Source: Pseudomonas fluorescens
GTDB taxonomy: Bacteria; Pseudomonadota; Gammaproteobacteria; Pseudomonadales; Pseudomonadaceae
Direction of reading: 5' to 3'
Length of the DNA: 64,000 bases
Assembly (NCBI RefSeq): GCF_900636825.1
Contig: NZ_LR134318.1
Span: 1,831,501-1,895,500, forward strand
This document shows positions 19,546-28,030 of the stretch, piece after piece (the first letter of the stretch is position 1; every line of letters begins with the position of its first letter). The position numbers were made by a program, and so were the translations under genes. Under the pieces are notes generated by a model. It searched no databases and had not been told where the DNA came from. It saw nothing but the letters and a program-made list of their open reading frames with translations.

Positions 19546-19557
19546 ATTGTGTACAAT
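19546..19557. promoter_or_regulatory. Purine-regulon operator candidate 2
   Basis: ATTGTGTACAAT, symmetric except for the central pair, 132 bp upstream of hiuH. The core TTGTGTACAA is identical to the site at 25532-25541. Confidence 0.68.
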
Positions 19558-19688
19558 TTTTTTCAAAAGTGTCTTAATCAGTCGCTCGCCGCAGCTTTTC
19601 GTGCTCCGAACTGGTGCGGTCTCCTTTTCAACTGACTTCGGGAGGCGCGAAGTCTGACTGCTTCCACGCAGGCAGGCGCGCAGAATCA

Positions 19689-20042
19689 ATGGGACGTTTG
19701 ACAACACACGTTTTGGACGCTGCACACGGTTGCCCGGGCAGTTCGATCAAGGTCGAGCTGTACCGCGTTGAAGGTTCGCAACTGGAATTGGTCGCCAGTG
19801 CCGTAACCAACAGCGATGGCCGGGTCGATGCACCACTGCTGCAAGGCGATGATTATCGAACCGGCGTTTATCAGGTTCAGTTCCATGCGGGCGATTACTA
19901 CCGCGCCCGTGGTGTTCAGTTGCCGGAACCGGCATTCCTGGACGTGGTCGTGCTGCGCTTCGGCATTTCTGCCGAACAGGATCACTACCACGTCCCATTG
20001 CTGATTTCGCCGTACAGCTATTCCACGTACCGGGGCAGCTGA
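19689..20042 (+). CDS. hiuH: 5-hydroxyisourate hydrolase (transthyretin-like)
   Basis: Hydrolyses 5-hydroxyisourate, the PuuD product, to OHCU. It has 117 residues. The N-terminal LTTHVLDAAHGCPG includes active-site His7, and the protein ends in the family signature YRGS (114-117). There is no signal peptide, so it is cytoplasmic. Transcribed divergently from puuE; the start at 19689 begins the conserved region. Confidence 0.97.
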   Translation: MGRLTTHVLDAAHGCPGSSIKVELYRVEGSQLELVASAVTNSDGRVDAPLLQGDDYRTGVYQVQFHAGDYYRARGVQLPEPAFLDVVVLRFGISAEQDHYHVPLLISPYSYSTYRGS

Positions 20043-20100
20043 CCCCCAAGCAGATGCCCCCAACCGGGAAGCGACTGCGCATATAGCTTCTTTGGTCTTT

Positions 20101-20128
20101 CGCCCGCTCACACTGCGGGCTTTTTTTT
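20101..20128 (+). terminator. Rho-independent terminator of hiuH
   Basis: GCCCGC / GCGGGC stem with a TCACACT loop and eight T residues. Confidence 0.85.
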
Positions 20129-20167
20129 GCGCGTGATTCGCTGGCGGGTCAGCGCAATGGCGGCGCG

Positions 20168-23041
20168 TCAGAACATACGCATGTCATCGCGGACGATAAA
20201 CACTAGATCCTGGGTGCCCGATACCTGCAGACCACCCTTGAGCCACACGATCTTACCGAGACTGTCGGCGTCACGAACGGCTTTGGCGGCGTCCTCACCG
20301 ACACGGTCGTTCAGTGATGTTGCGGTTACCGGATCGGGTATTGCCAACAGTTCGATGGTGTCGCCGTTGACGCGATACACGCTCAGGAAAAACACCGAAT
20401 CATGGCCGTCACGGGTAAATACCAGCGTTGGCCAGCCATGGGTGAGGGTGGGCTCGAAGACGGAGTAACCATTACGGGTCAATATCCCCGCCATCAGCTT
20501 TTTCAGGTTGAGTCCGCCGGGGCGGGCGTAGTAAGCATCCATCTCGGTACGGAAATAATTGGGATGAAAGTCCAGCCGCAGCAGCTCTTGAGTCGTCTGC
20601 GCCGGAAGCGTCAGCATGCGACCCTTGCCTGTCGGCTGCGCGGTGACCGCCAGAGACGGCAGCATCAGAAGCGGGTCGCACAGCTCCGGTCGACGGAACG
20701 GCCCGGGCTCACTCCAGTCGTGAATGGCCTGCCTCAGCGCGGTGAGTCCTGCACCGGTTGTGCGATCCGAACCATTGGCCAGAACGAATTGGGTTTTGGC
20801 GACACGCTTGATCGCCTCGGTCGAAAGCTCTGGCAATTGCTTGAAGACGCTCAGCGTCAGCGGGCGTTCAAACGGCAAGCGCGGATCGATGACCCAATGA
20901 TTGTCCGGCGGCACTCGCGTTGCCCCTCGAGGCTGATGCTGCGGAGTGAGGATCAGCAATTGCTCGAACGCCTGGAAATTCGAAACCGGATGGTCTGCCT
21001 CGTAGGTGTAGACAATGCCGCTGTCCAACTCGGCGTTTGTTGGCAGTACTCGGTGCTGCTGGTTATCAACCGTAATGGATTCTTGCGATGACGGTTGAGA
21101 AGGGCGCGCAGGCTCGACCGTCGACGTCGCTTCGATTGCTCTGGCCGGGGCTGGCCTCCTGATGATAAAGACAGAAGGTGTTGAAAGCTTTTCCATTTCG
21201 ACGCCGCCGCTGAGCCAGATGAGCTCATCGCGCGCGTGGGCCACAGTCAAAGCATCGCGGGTATCGGCAAGCAGGCCCGAGGCGAAATTCGCCGACTCTA
21301 CATCGGCTGCCTTGTAATCGATAGACGCCGTCCGGGTGACGTGAATGGTCAAATGATAGAGCTGCTGCTCTCGCCGGAAAGCCACTTCGTTGCCTTTCGA
21401 ATCGCTCAAGGGGAAAACTTCGTAGCCACTGCGGGTCAAAATCTTGCTGAAGATCTCGCTCATCGACAGCCCTGTCGTCGGCTCTGTGCTGACCAGATCC
21501 AGACGCATAGGTGCTTGTCCCGAGTCGACCGGCGCCAGCGCCATTGTCGCTTGATCGTCGACGTGAACCACCGGGGTCACCGGTAGCAATCGCAAAGGGT
21601 CGGATAATTCGCGAGGAGACATAGGGAAACGGCTGGCGACATCGCCAGTGCTGCTCGCGGTCGGGCTGCTCCAGCGCTCGAGTGTGGCTGCCACTACTTG
21701 CAGACCGTGGCTGGTCGGTAAATTCCTCGGATTGGCGCGCTCAAACAAGGCTCTGGCGACACTCAGCGAGGAAGCAGCAGAAAAGTTGGGGAACGCGGCA
21801 GCAATGGATTGAGCGATCGGTCGTTCAAACAACGGCCCTGTGACGTTCCATCCCACGGGCGAGGGCGTTGCTGGCGCGAGGACGGGGGAAGGGCTTGCGC
21901 GGGTGATCGCAACAGCTTTTACCGGTTGTATCCAGGGCTTGGATGCCAATATGGATTCAAAATAATCGAAGCTGTCCGGCCATTGGGCGTAATGAATCAT
22001 CGCGGTGTTTTCACTCACACCGGGCAAGGTTCTGTAATACAGGTTGCCGATGCGAATACATCCTTCGGGGTGTGGCCTTTGATTGCCCCAGGTCAGCCAT
22101 AGGTGCGGATTGAGTAGCGGCACCGCCACGGTGTCGTCCAGTCGTGGACGCTTGGCGGAGCTGGACGTTGCGTCGTTCTGCGGATCCGCAGCGGTTTTTG
22201 TTGCACTGACATTTTCAGGACGCTCACGCCAGCGTGTCGAACCTTCGATTCGCTGAAGCTTGGGGCCATTGGGCGTTAACAGTCGTCCGCTCATTGCCTG
22301 TAATCCACCGTTTTCCAGGGTCGCGACCATCACGGTGCCGAGGCTTTCCAGGTCGACGTATTTCCTTCCAGTCGAATCATGGCGAATGCCGTCCGCGTCC
22401 GCCGCGCTCAATGTATCCGCATGTTTTTTCGGAATGAGCAGTTGTGTCAGACGCACCGTCTGCAAGTGCAGCGGTATTTGTACATCCCACCCTTTATCTG
22501 ACGCAGGCAGCGATTGCGAATGTTTTTGCCACTGAGGTTTGCCTGGGATTTTTTTCAGTGTCAGAAGATGGCTTTGCGTGGAGGTGGTCTGGACCTCGAA
22601 ATGCCCGTCGTCGTTTTGTCTGACCCGGACAGCGCCGATACCGTCAATGTTGGCGCACAGGTCGCGACTCCCGTTGACGAAGAACAAACCGGAATCCCCG
22701 ATCGGAACCAGTCTCCCCTTGAACACTTCCATGTCTGGCGGAAACTCGGAAGGTCCCTTTTGCACGGCCGGAATTTCCTTGACGATGACCACGGATTGTT
22801 CGTCAGCAAGAGGATCTGTCGCCACGTCAGCGCGGCTTGGCTCTGTGGCGCTGTCTATCTTTGCTAACGCAATCTCGGGATGTACGGCGCTGACAGGGTG
22901 CAATAGGCCGGAAGGATCATCCGGGGTGATGCGCGGCGGCGGTTCGTGCTCGGTGCCGAGCGCCGGGGTGGTATCCAGCGCAGTGCCCAGCGTCGTGCCG
23001 GGATTGGGTTTTCCGTCAATGGTTTTCGTTGTCTTGCCCAC
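20168..23041 (-). CDS. 957-residue protein with tandem internal duplication, function unknown
   Basis: I do not recognise this protein. The GTG start has a GGAG site. Residues 1-100 are Pro/Thr-rich and look disordered. Residues 118-171 and 218-272 share a small beta-like module (FVNGSRDLCANIDGIGAV against STGRKYVDLESLGTV). A duplication of about 300 residues follows: 329-628 and 656-951. Matching pairs are IRIGNLYYRTLPG/ITVDNQQHRVLPT, PLFERPIAQS/LPFERPLTLS, ELSDPLRLLP/ELCDPLLMLP, ILTRSGYEVF/ILTRNGYSVF, ELIWLSGGVE/KIVWLKGGLQ and VFIIRR/VFIVRD. There is no signal peptide or membrane segment. Large size and modular N terminus recall pseudomonad secreted toxin-like proteins, but no catalytic motif supports that. 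It is monocistronic. Confidence 0.85.
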   Translation of the reverse strand: MGKTTKTIDGKPNPGTTLGTALDTTPALGTEHEPPPRITPDDPSGLLHPVSAVHPEIALAKIDSATEPSRADVATDPLADEQSVVIVKEIPAVQKGPSEFPPDMEVFKGRLVPIGDSGLFFVNGSRDLCANIDGIGAVRVRQNDDGHFEVQTTSTQSHLLTLKKIPGKPQWQKHSQSLPASDKGWDVQIPLHLQTVRLTQLLIPKKHADTLSAADADGIRHDSTGRKYVDLESLGTVMVATLENGGLQAMSGRLLTPNGPKLQRIEGSTRWRERPENVSATKTAADPQNDATSSSAKRPRLDDTVAVPLLNPHLWLTWGNQRPHPEGCIRIGNLYYRTLPGVSENTAMIHYAQWPDSFDYFESILASKPWIQPVKAVAITRASPSPVLAPATPSPVGWNVTGPLFERPIAQSIAAAFPNFSAASSLSVARALFERANPRNLPTSHGLQVVAATLERWSSPTASSTGDVASRFPMSPRELSDPLRLLPVTPVVHVDDQATMALAPVDSGQAPMRLDLVSTEPTTGLSMSEIFSKILTRSGYEVFPLSDSKGNEVAFRREQQLYHLTIHVTRTASIDYKAADVESANFASGLLADTRDALTVAHARDELIWLSGGVEMEKLSTPSVFIIRRPAPARAIEATSTVEPARPSQPSSQESITVDNQQHRVLPTNAELDSGIVYTYEADHPVSNFQAFEQLLILTPQHQPRGATRVPPDNHWVIDPRLPFERPLTLSVFKQLPELSTEAIKRVAKTQFVLANGSDRTTGAGLTALRQAIHDWSEPGPFRRPELCDPLLMLPSLAVTAQPTGKGRMLTLPAQTTQELLRLDFHPNYFRTEMDAYYARPGGLNLKKLMAGILTRNGYSVFEPTLTHGWPTLVFTRDGHDSVFFLSVYRVNGDTIELLAIPDPVTATSLNDRVGEDAAKAVRDADSLGKIVWLKGGLQVSGTQDLVFIVRDDMRMF

Positions 23042-23334
23042 GTTGATCTCCAGTTAATGACGCGCAGATCAATTTGCGAGACGCGGCCGTGCGGGTAAGC
23101 GCCCAGCGTCCGGGCGACGCGTGGCGGGTGTCCGGTCTGCTCTGTTGATCAGGTTGTTTGCCTGGTCAGCCGAAAGGCTGCTGGCAATGGCAGGAGATTA
23201 ACGAGGGATTTTTCGGCCGAGATATACATAGTTATATCTGTGTTGCCGGTTGTTGCGCGATGTTCAGTCGGGTTCGGGCAGCCATGCCGAGCATCGTTGT
23301 GACGCCGCTCGGCATGGCCAGAACCCCTGCGGGA

Positions 23335-23964
23335 TCAGTGACTGCTCAGCAACGAAGCCGCGCCGGCGCCGCCGAACAGCGTGGCGCTGATACGGTTGAA
23401 CCAACTCTGGCCTTTGCCACTGCGCAGATAGCGCGCGGCACCATGGGCGCCGAGGCCGTAGGTCAATTTGCACATCAGGTCGAGCAAGGTCCACGTCGCA
23501 ATCATGATCAGCAGCTGCGGCAGAAACGGTTGCTCGGCGCTGAGAAACTGCGGCAGAAATGCGGCGAAAAACAGGATGTCTTTCGGATTGCTCGCGCCGA
23601 GAACGAAGGCTCGACCGAACAGGGCGCGAAAACGTGGAATTGCTGCGGCCTGCGGTACTTCAGCGCCGACCGAAGGCTGACGCGACTGCTGCCAGCTCTG
23701 CCAGGCGAGATAGAACAAGTACAGGGCACCGACGATTTTCAGCGCGCTGAACAGTTGTTCCGAGGCCAACAGTAAGGCGCCCAGACCCAATGCCGAGGCG
23801 CTGAGCAGACAAATCGACGCGGTCACGCCACCGAGAAACGCCGGGTAAGAGCGACGCAAACCGTAATTCAGACTGTTGCTGATCATCAGCAACGACAGTG
23901 GCCCGGGGATCAGGATCACCACCAATGCAGCGCCGCTGAACAGCAGCCAGGTTTCCAGACTCAT
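23335..23964 (-). CDS. LysE/RhtB-family amino-acid exporter
   Basis: Inner-membrane exporter of the LysE superfamily, 209 residues with about six helices. The N-terminal IPGPLSLLMISNSLNYGLRRS corresponds to the family's PGP motif region. ATG 23964 follows AGGAGG with six-base spacing, so it is preferred to the adjacent GTG. The substrate is probably an amino acid or derivative. The 293-bp gap 23042-23334 holds nothing recognised. Confidence 0.9.
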   Translation of the reverse strand: MSLETWLLFSGAALVVILIPGPLSLLMISNSLNYGLRRSYPAFLGGVTASICLLSASALGLGALLLASEQLFSALKIVGALYLFYLAWQSWQQSRQPSVGAEVPQAAAIPRFRALFGRAFVLGASNPKDILFFAAFLPQFLSAEQPFLPQLLIMIATWTLLDLMCKLTYGLGAHGAARYLRSGKGQSWFNRISATLFGGAGAASLLSSH

Positions 23965-24001
23965 CACTTTCCTCCTTTTTGTTGTATTGAAAAATGCACA
24001 A

Positions 24002-24026
24002 AAGCCCCACCCGTGAGGGTGAGGCT
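24002..24026 (-). terminator. Terminator of the AzgA-type permease gene
   Basis: Stem AGCCtCACCC / GGGTGgGGCT with a short TCAC loop on the minus strand, followed by TTTTG. Confidence 0.75.
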
Positions 24027-24052
24027 GTGTTGAAGCCTGAACCGCCGGACGC

Positions 24053-25402
24053 TTACAGGAAGATGAACTTGGCGATGAAGATCGCGCAGAGCACCCACAG
24101 ACTGACGGAAATTTCCTTGTACTTGCCAGTACCGGCCTTCAACGCGACGTAGGTGATGAAGCCCAATGCGATGCCGTCGGCGACCGAGAAGGTCAAGGGC
24201 ATCATGATCGCGGTCACGATTGCCGGGATCGCGTCAGTGGCTTCGTCCCATTCGATGTGAGCCATGCCGCCCATCATCAGCATCGCAACGTAAATCAGTG
24301 CACCGGCGGTGGCGTAAGCGGGAATCATGCCGGCCAGCGGTGCGAAAAACATTGCCGCTATAAATAGCACACCTACGGTCACTGCGGTAAGACCAGTCCG
24401 ACCACCAGCGGCGACGCCAGCAGCACTTTCCACATAGCTTGTTACCGGCGGAACCCCGACCACGGCACCAAAAACGCTGGACGCACTGTCGGCTTTCATT
24501 GCGCGGGAGAGATTTTCGATACGGCCGTCAGCGTTCACCAGATTGGCGCGCTGGGCAACGCCCATCAGCGTGCCGGCGGTATCGAACATGTGCACGAAGA
24601 GAAAGGCCAGCACTACGCTGATCATGCTGACGTTGAATACGCCCGCAACGTTCATGGCCATCCAGGTCGGCGCCAGACTTGGCGGCGCGGACATGATGCC
24701 TTCGTAATGAACAAGGCCCAGACCCCAACCGGCCAGGGTGACCGTAATGATGCTGATGAGGATTGCACCGAACACGCGGTGGTAGCTGAGGATTGCGATC
24801 ATCAAGAAGCAGATGGCGGCGAGCAGCGGGCCAGGCTCGCGCAGGGAACCGAGTTTGATCAGCGTAGCCGGACTGTCGACGACGATGCCTGCGGTTTTCA
24901 AACCGATCAGGCCGAGGAACAGGCCAACGCCGGCGCCCATGGCAAAGCGCAGGCTGACCGGAATGCTGTTGAGCAGCCATTCGCGAATCCGCGAGAAGGT
25001 CAGAATCATGAACAATACGCCGGAGACAAACACCGCACCGAGCGCGGTTTCCCAGTTGTAGCCCATCGTGCCGACGACGGTGTAGGTGAAGAAAGCGTTG
25101 AGGCCCATGCCCGGCGCGAGGCCAACCGGCCAGTTCGCATAAAGCCCCATGAGCAGGCAGCCCAGCGCGGCGGCGATACAGGTGGCGACGAAGGCTGCAC
25201 CATGGTCGATCCCGGCATCGGCCATGATGTTGGGGTTGACGAAAATGATGTAGGCCATGGTGATGAAGGTTGTCAGACCGGCGATCAGCTCGGTCTTCAC
25301 CGTGGTGCCATGCAAGCTGAGTTTGAACAGGCGCTCAAGCAAGCCAGTGCGTAATGGCGGCGAGAGATCCAGCGGCGATGCTTCGGATTTGCGGCTTTCC
25401 AC
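24053..25402 (-). CDS. AzgA-type guanine/hypoxanthine/adenine permease
   Basis: NCS2 superfamily transporter of the AzgA/PbuG/YgfQ branch, 449 residues with 12-14 helices. Family blocks include TELIAGLTTFITMAYIIFVNP near the N terminus and the central FLFVHMFDTAGTLMGVAQ with the substrate-site Asp. It imports purine bases, which feed the urate pathway. The GTG start has a GAGGAG site. The upstream region carries TTGTGTACAA, the same element as in front of hiuH, so it is probably in the same regulon. Confidence 0.93.
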   Translation of the reverse strand: MESRKSEASPLDLSPPLRTGLLERLFKLSLHGTTVKTELIAGLTTFITMAYIIFVNPNIMADAGIDHGAAFVATCIAAALGCLLMGLYANWPVGLAPGMGLNAFFTYTVVGTMGYNWETALGAVFVSGVLFMILTFSRIREWLLNSIPVSLRFAMGAGVGLFLGLIGLKTAGIVVDSPATLIKLGSLREPGPLLAAICFLMIAILSYHRVFGAILISIITVTLAGWGLGLVHYEGIMSAPPSLAPTWMAMNVAGVFNVSMISVVLAFLFVHMFDTAGTLMGVAQRANLVNADGRIENLSRAMKADSASSVFGAVVGVPPVTSYVESAAGVAAGGRTGLTAVTVGVLFIAAMFFAPLAGMIPAYATAGALIYVAMLMMGGMAHIEWDEATDAIPAIVTAIMMPLTFSVADGIALGFITYVALKAGTGKYKEISVSLWVLCAIFIAKFIFL

Positions 25403-25531
25403 AGCGAGTACTCCTCAAGAGTTTTATTGTTATTTCCAGGGCCGGACCCATGAGGGGTGGCAGCGGCCCTTTGAGGCATACGCGAATTTGTTGACCATGC
25501 GGTCAGGAACTCGCACGCTGTGGATTATGCT

Positions 25532-25541
25532 TTTGTGTACA
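25532..25541. promoter_or_regulatory. Purine-regulon operator candidate 3
   Basis: TTGTGTACAA, identical to the core at 19547-19556, 130 bp upstream of the AzgA permease start. Confidence 0.7.
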
Positions 25542-25615
25542 AATAAAGCAAATATTGTTTTTGGTTTTGTTTACGAAAGTCCCGTCGATATAGATATATC
25601 GCCGCCGAAGGCCCC

Positions 25616-25680
25616 TTCGCGAGCAGGCTCGCTCCCACATTGAAATGCGTTCCCCTGTGGGAGCGAGCCTGCTCGCGAAT
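25616..25680. repeat. REP doublet
   Basis: TTCGCGAGCAGGCTCGCTCCCACA and the complementary TGTGGGAGCGAGCCTGCTCGCGAA with a short spacer. Confidence 0.85.
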
Positions 25681-25691
25681 AGATCAGCCAA

Positions 25692-26138
25692 TCACCCAAG
25701 AACTGTCTGGCTGTTCCCCAACGCCAGATTCACCGTCAACCAGCCATCCACCGCCGCTTCCCCAGCCTCGGCAAACACCCGCTCCAGCAATTTCACCTGC
25801 TCACGACGCAGTGCCTGTTCAAACTTCGCGCCTTCCACGGTCAGTTCCAGCAGGCGCTTACGCTTGTCGGTCGTGGCGGCGACGCTGTCGACCAGTTGCA
25901 TTTCCTGCAATTGCCGCAGCGGCATGTTCAACGCCTGTTTGCTCACCCCGAGCAAGGCCAGCAATTCCTTCACACTCAGATTCGGATAGCGCGCGATGAA
26001 AAACACGATGCGCTGATGCACCCGCGACAGTCCGCGACGTTCCAGCATTTCATCAGCCTTAGCCGTGAAAGCCTGATAGCCGAAGAAAAACGCTTCCATC
26101 GCCTGCTGTTGGCTGGCAGGATTTTTAAGGTCAAGCAT
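25692..26138 (-). CDS. MarR-family transcriptional regulator
   Basis: 148 residues with a winged helix-turn-helix. The segment RVHQRIVFFIARYPNLSVKELLALLGVSKQALNMPLRQL contains the recognition helix, and the wing follows with DKRKRLLELT. It is divergent from the aminotransferase gene across an 82-bp gap with an inverted repeat, so it probably controls that gene and itself. The ligand is unknown. Confidence 0.9.
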   Translation of the reverse strand: MLDLKNPASQQQAMEAFFFGYQAFTAKADEMLERRGLSRVHQRIVFFIARYPNLSVKELLALLGVSKQALNMPLRQLQEMQLVDSVAATTDKRKRLLELTVEGAKFEQALRREQVKLLERVFAEAGEAAVDGWLTVNLALGNSQTVLG

Positions 26139-26170
26139 GTTGACGTACTCGCTAAAGCTGGCGTAATTTC

Positions 26171-26187
26171 AGTCAACCAGTTTGACT
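26171..26187. promoter_or_regulatory. Candidate MarR operator
   Basis: AGTCAA-N5-TTGACT with perfect arms, in the MarR/aminotransferase divergent gap. TTGACT could also be the -35 of the aminotransferase promoter. Palindromes this short occur by chance, so support comes from position. Confidence 0.45.
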
Positions 26188-26220
26188 CATTTTTCAGACG
26201 CCTAGCTACCGGTGACTTCC

Positions 26221-27387
26221 ATGGCTTTTTCCGAACGTGTCTCGCGCCTTAAAAGTTCTTTGATCCGTGAAATCCTCGCCGCTGCTCAGCGTCCAGAGGT
26301 GATGTCGTTCGCCGGCGGCTTGCCCGCCGAAGCCATGCTGCCGAAAGTCGACTGGGCCGACATGCCGCTGTCGCTCGGCCAGTACGGCATGAGCGAAGGC
26401 GAGCCGGCATTGCGTGAAGCCCTGGCCGCAGAGGCGCGAGCGCTTGGCCTCGATTGCACCGCAAGTCAGGTGCTGGTGGTCAGCGGCTCTCAGCAGACAC
26501 TGGATCTGGCCGCCAAGTTGTACATCGACAAAGGCACGGAAATCCTTCTGGAAGCGCCAACCTATCTGGCGGCACTGCAAATTTTCCAGTTGTTTGGCGC
26601 CGATTGCCTGACCGTGGCGCAAGAATCCGATGGCCCGAATCTCGCGCATTTGCGCACGCGTCTGGAACAGCATCGCCCGGCGTTCGTCTACCTGATCCCG
26701 ACGTTCCAGAATCCATCTGCTGTGCGCTACAGCGAAGCCAAACGCGCGGCGGTCGCTGCATTGCTGGACGAGTTTGGTGTGACGTTGATTGAAGACGAGC
26801 CCTATCGCGAACTGACTTTCGACGGCGGCAGTGCCAAACCCATCGCCGCCCGCTTGCACACATCCAGCTGGATCTACACCGGCACCGTGTCGAAAACTCT
26901 GCTGCCGGGGCTGCGCGTCGGCTATCTGATTGCCAGCCCGGATCTGTTCCCGCATTTGCTCAAGCTCAAGCAATCGGCGGATCTGCACACGAACCGCATC
27001 GGCCAGTGGCAGGCGCTGCAATGGATCGGCAGTGAAAAATATCAGCAGCATCTGCGCGAGTTGCGCGGCTTTTATCGGCAGCGGCGCGATGCATTTCAAG
27101 CGGCGCTGGTTACGCATTTCGCCGATCTGGCGGACTGGCAAATGCCCCAGGGCGGACTTTTTTTCTGGCTCACCCTCAAGCAGCCGCTGGACACGCGCAC
27201 GTTGCTGGATGATGCGTTGGCCCATGATGTCGCGTTTATGCCGGGTGAGCCGTTTTTCCCCGAGCCGGATAACCATCACGGCCACTTGCGCTTGAATTTC
27301 AGCCACATCGATCCGGCGCGACTGGATGAAGGGTTGAAGCGATTGGCGGCGGTGGTGCGGCGGGCGCAGCTAGAAAACGCGGCCTGA
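26221..27387 (+). CDS. PLP-dependent aminotransferase, class I/II (2-aminoadipate type)
   Basis: Fold-type I aminotransferase, 388 residues. It begins SERVSRLKSSLIREILA and has MSFAGGLPA, the N-terminal signature of the LysN/2-aminoadipate aminotransferase branch. The PLP lysine is Lys225 in GTVSKTLLPGLRVGYL; FQNPSAVRY and EDEPYREL provide other cofactor contacts. There is no HTH domain, so it is not a MocR regulator. The ATG at 26221 is preferred. It is probably controlled by the divergent MarR protein. Confidence 0.9.
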   Translation: MAFSERVSRLKSSLIREILAAAQRPEVMSFAGGLPAEAMLPKVDWADMPLSLGQYGMSEGEPALREALAAEARALGLDCTASQVLVVSGSQQTLDLAAKLYIDKGTEILLEAPTYLAALQIFQLFGADCLTVAQESDGPNLAHLRTRLEQHRPAFVYLIPTFQNPSAVRYSEAKRAAVAALLDEFGVTLIEDEPYRELTFDGGSAKPIAARLHTSSWIYTGTVSKTLLPGLRVGYLIASPDLFPHLLKLKQSADLHTNRIGQWQALQWIGSEKYQQHLRELRGFYRQRRDAFQAALVTHFADLADWQMPQGGLFFWLTLKQPLDTRTLLDDALAHDVAFMPGEPFFPEPDNHHGHLRLNFSHIDPARLDEGLKRLAAVVRRAQLENAA

Positions 27388-27391
27388 AAAC

Positions 27392-27426
27392 AAATAAACC
27401 GGCGTATGCGCCGGTTTATTTTTGTC
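27392..27426 (+). terminator. Terminator of the aminotransferase gene
   Basis: AAATAAACCGGCG / CGCCGGTTTATTT stem with a TATG loop, followed by TTT. Confidence 0.85.
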
Positions 27427-27453
27427 TGAAATTCGCTGTGTCTGTGCGCGCCT

Positions 27454-27527
27454 CATCGCTGGCAAGCCAGCTCCCACAGTGATCTGTGGCGTTCACAAAA
27501 CTTGTGGGAGCTGGCTTGCCAGCGATA
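27454..27527. repeat. REP doublet
   Basis: ATCGCTGGCAAGCCAGCTCCCACA and TGTGGGAGCTGGCTTGCCAGCGAT, the same type as the single element near 313. Confidence 0.85.
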
Positions 27528-27553
27528 GGGGCATCAGCCACACCCCTTAAACA

Positions 27554-27946
27554 TCAGACTGCAGCAAAGCGCTTGTCCAGATAATCAATAATCACCTTCG
27601 ACTCATACATCCACGTCGTCTGCCCGTTTTCTTCAATTCGCAGGCATGGCACTTTGATCCGGCCACCCTGTTCCAGCAGCGTCTGGCGGTCCTGCTCGTT
27701 GTTTTTCGCGTCTTTGAGCGCCACCGGTACATTCAGGCGATGCAGCGTGCGGCGGGTCTTCACGCAGAACGGGCAGGCGTGGAATTGGAACAGCGTCAGA
27801 TCCTTCGCGGCCGCGTCCACCTGCGCTTGAGCAGCGGCGGGGCGCTTTTTCTTGCCGGGGCGGGTGATGAAATCGATGAAGATAACCAGTTGGCCGAGGC
27901 CGACACGAAGCGCTTTGACGAACACGTTGAAAGCCTCACGATGCAT
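27554..27946 (-). CDS. Glutaredoxin-like (GST N-terminal domain) protein
   Basis: 130 residues. An N-terminal hydrophobic stretch (about residues 8-28) may anchor it to the membrane. The thioredoxin-fold domain has CPFC at residues 58-61 (FHACPFCVKTRRTL), cis-proline region KVPCLRI and C-terminal YESKVIIDYLDKRF. It is likely a thiol-disulfide or glutathione-linked redox protein. It precedes a terminator-like hairpin and lies just downstream of folE. Confidence 0.85.
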   Translation of the reverse strand: MHREAFNVFVKALRVGLGQLVIFIDFITRPGKKKRPAAAQAQVDAAAKDLTLFQFHACPFCVKTRRTLHRLNVPVALKDAKNNEQDRQTLLEQGGRIKVPCLRIEENGQTTWMYESKVIIDYLDKRFAAV

Positions 27947-27987
27947 GTTGAGAAAGGCGCGCAGCTTACCCGATTTTTCACGGGCGA

Positions 27988-28018
27988 AAAAAAACCGGCG
28001 ATGAATGCCGGTTTTCTT
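27988..28018 (-). terminator. Terminator downstream of folE
   Basis: AAAACCGGC / GCCGGTTTT stem, with an eight-A run on the plus strand that becomes a T run after the stem on the minus strand. Confidence 0.8.
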
Positions 28019-28030
28019 CGTACCGCGGGA

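Noticed and set aside
26206..27306. 366-codon minus-strand frame opposite the aminotransferase
   Set aside because: Antisense shadow; the plus-strand aminotransferase has all catalytic motifs.
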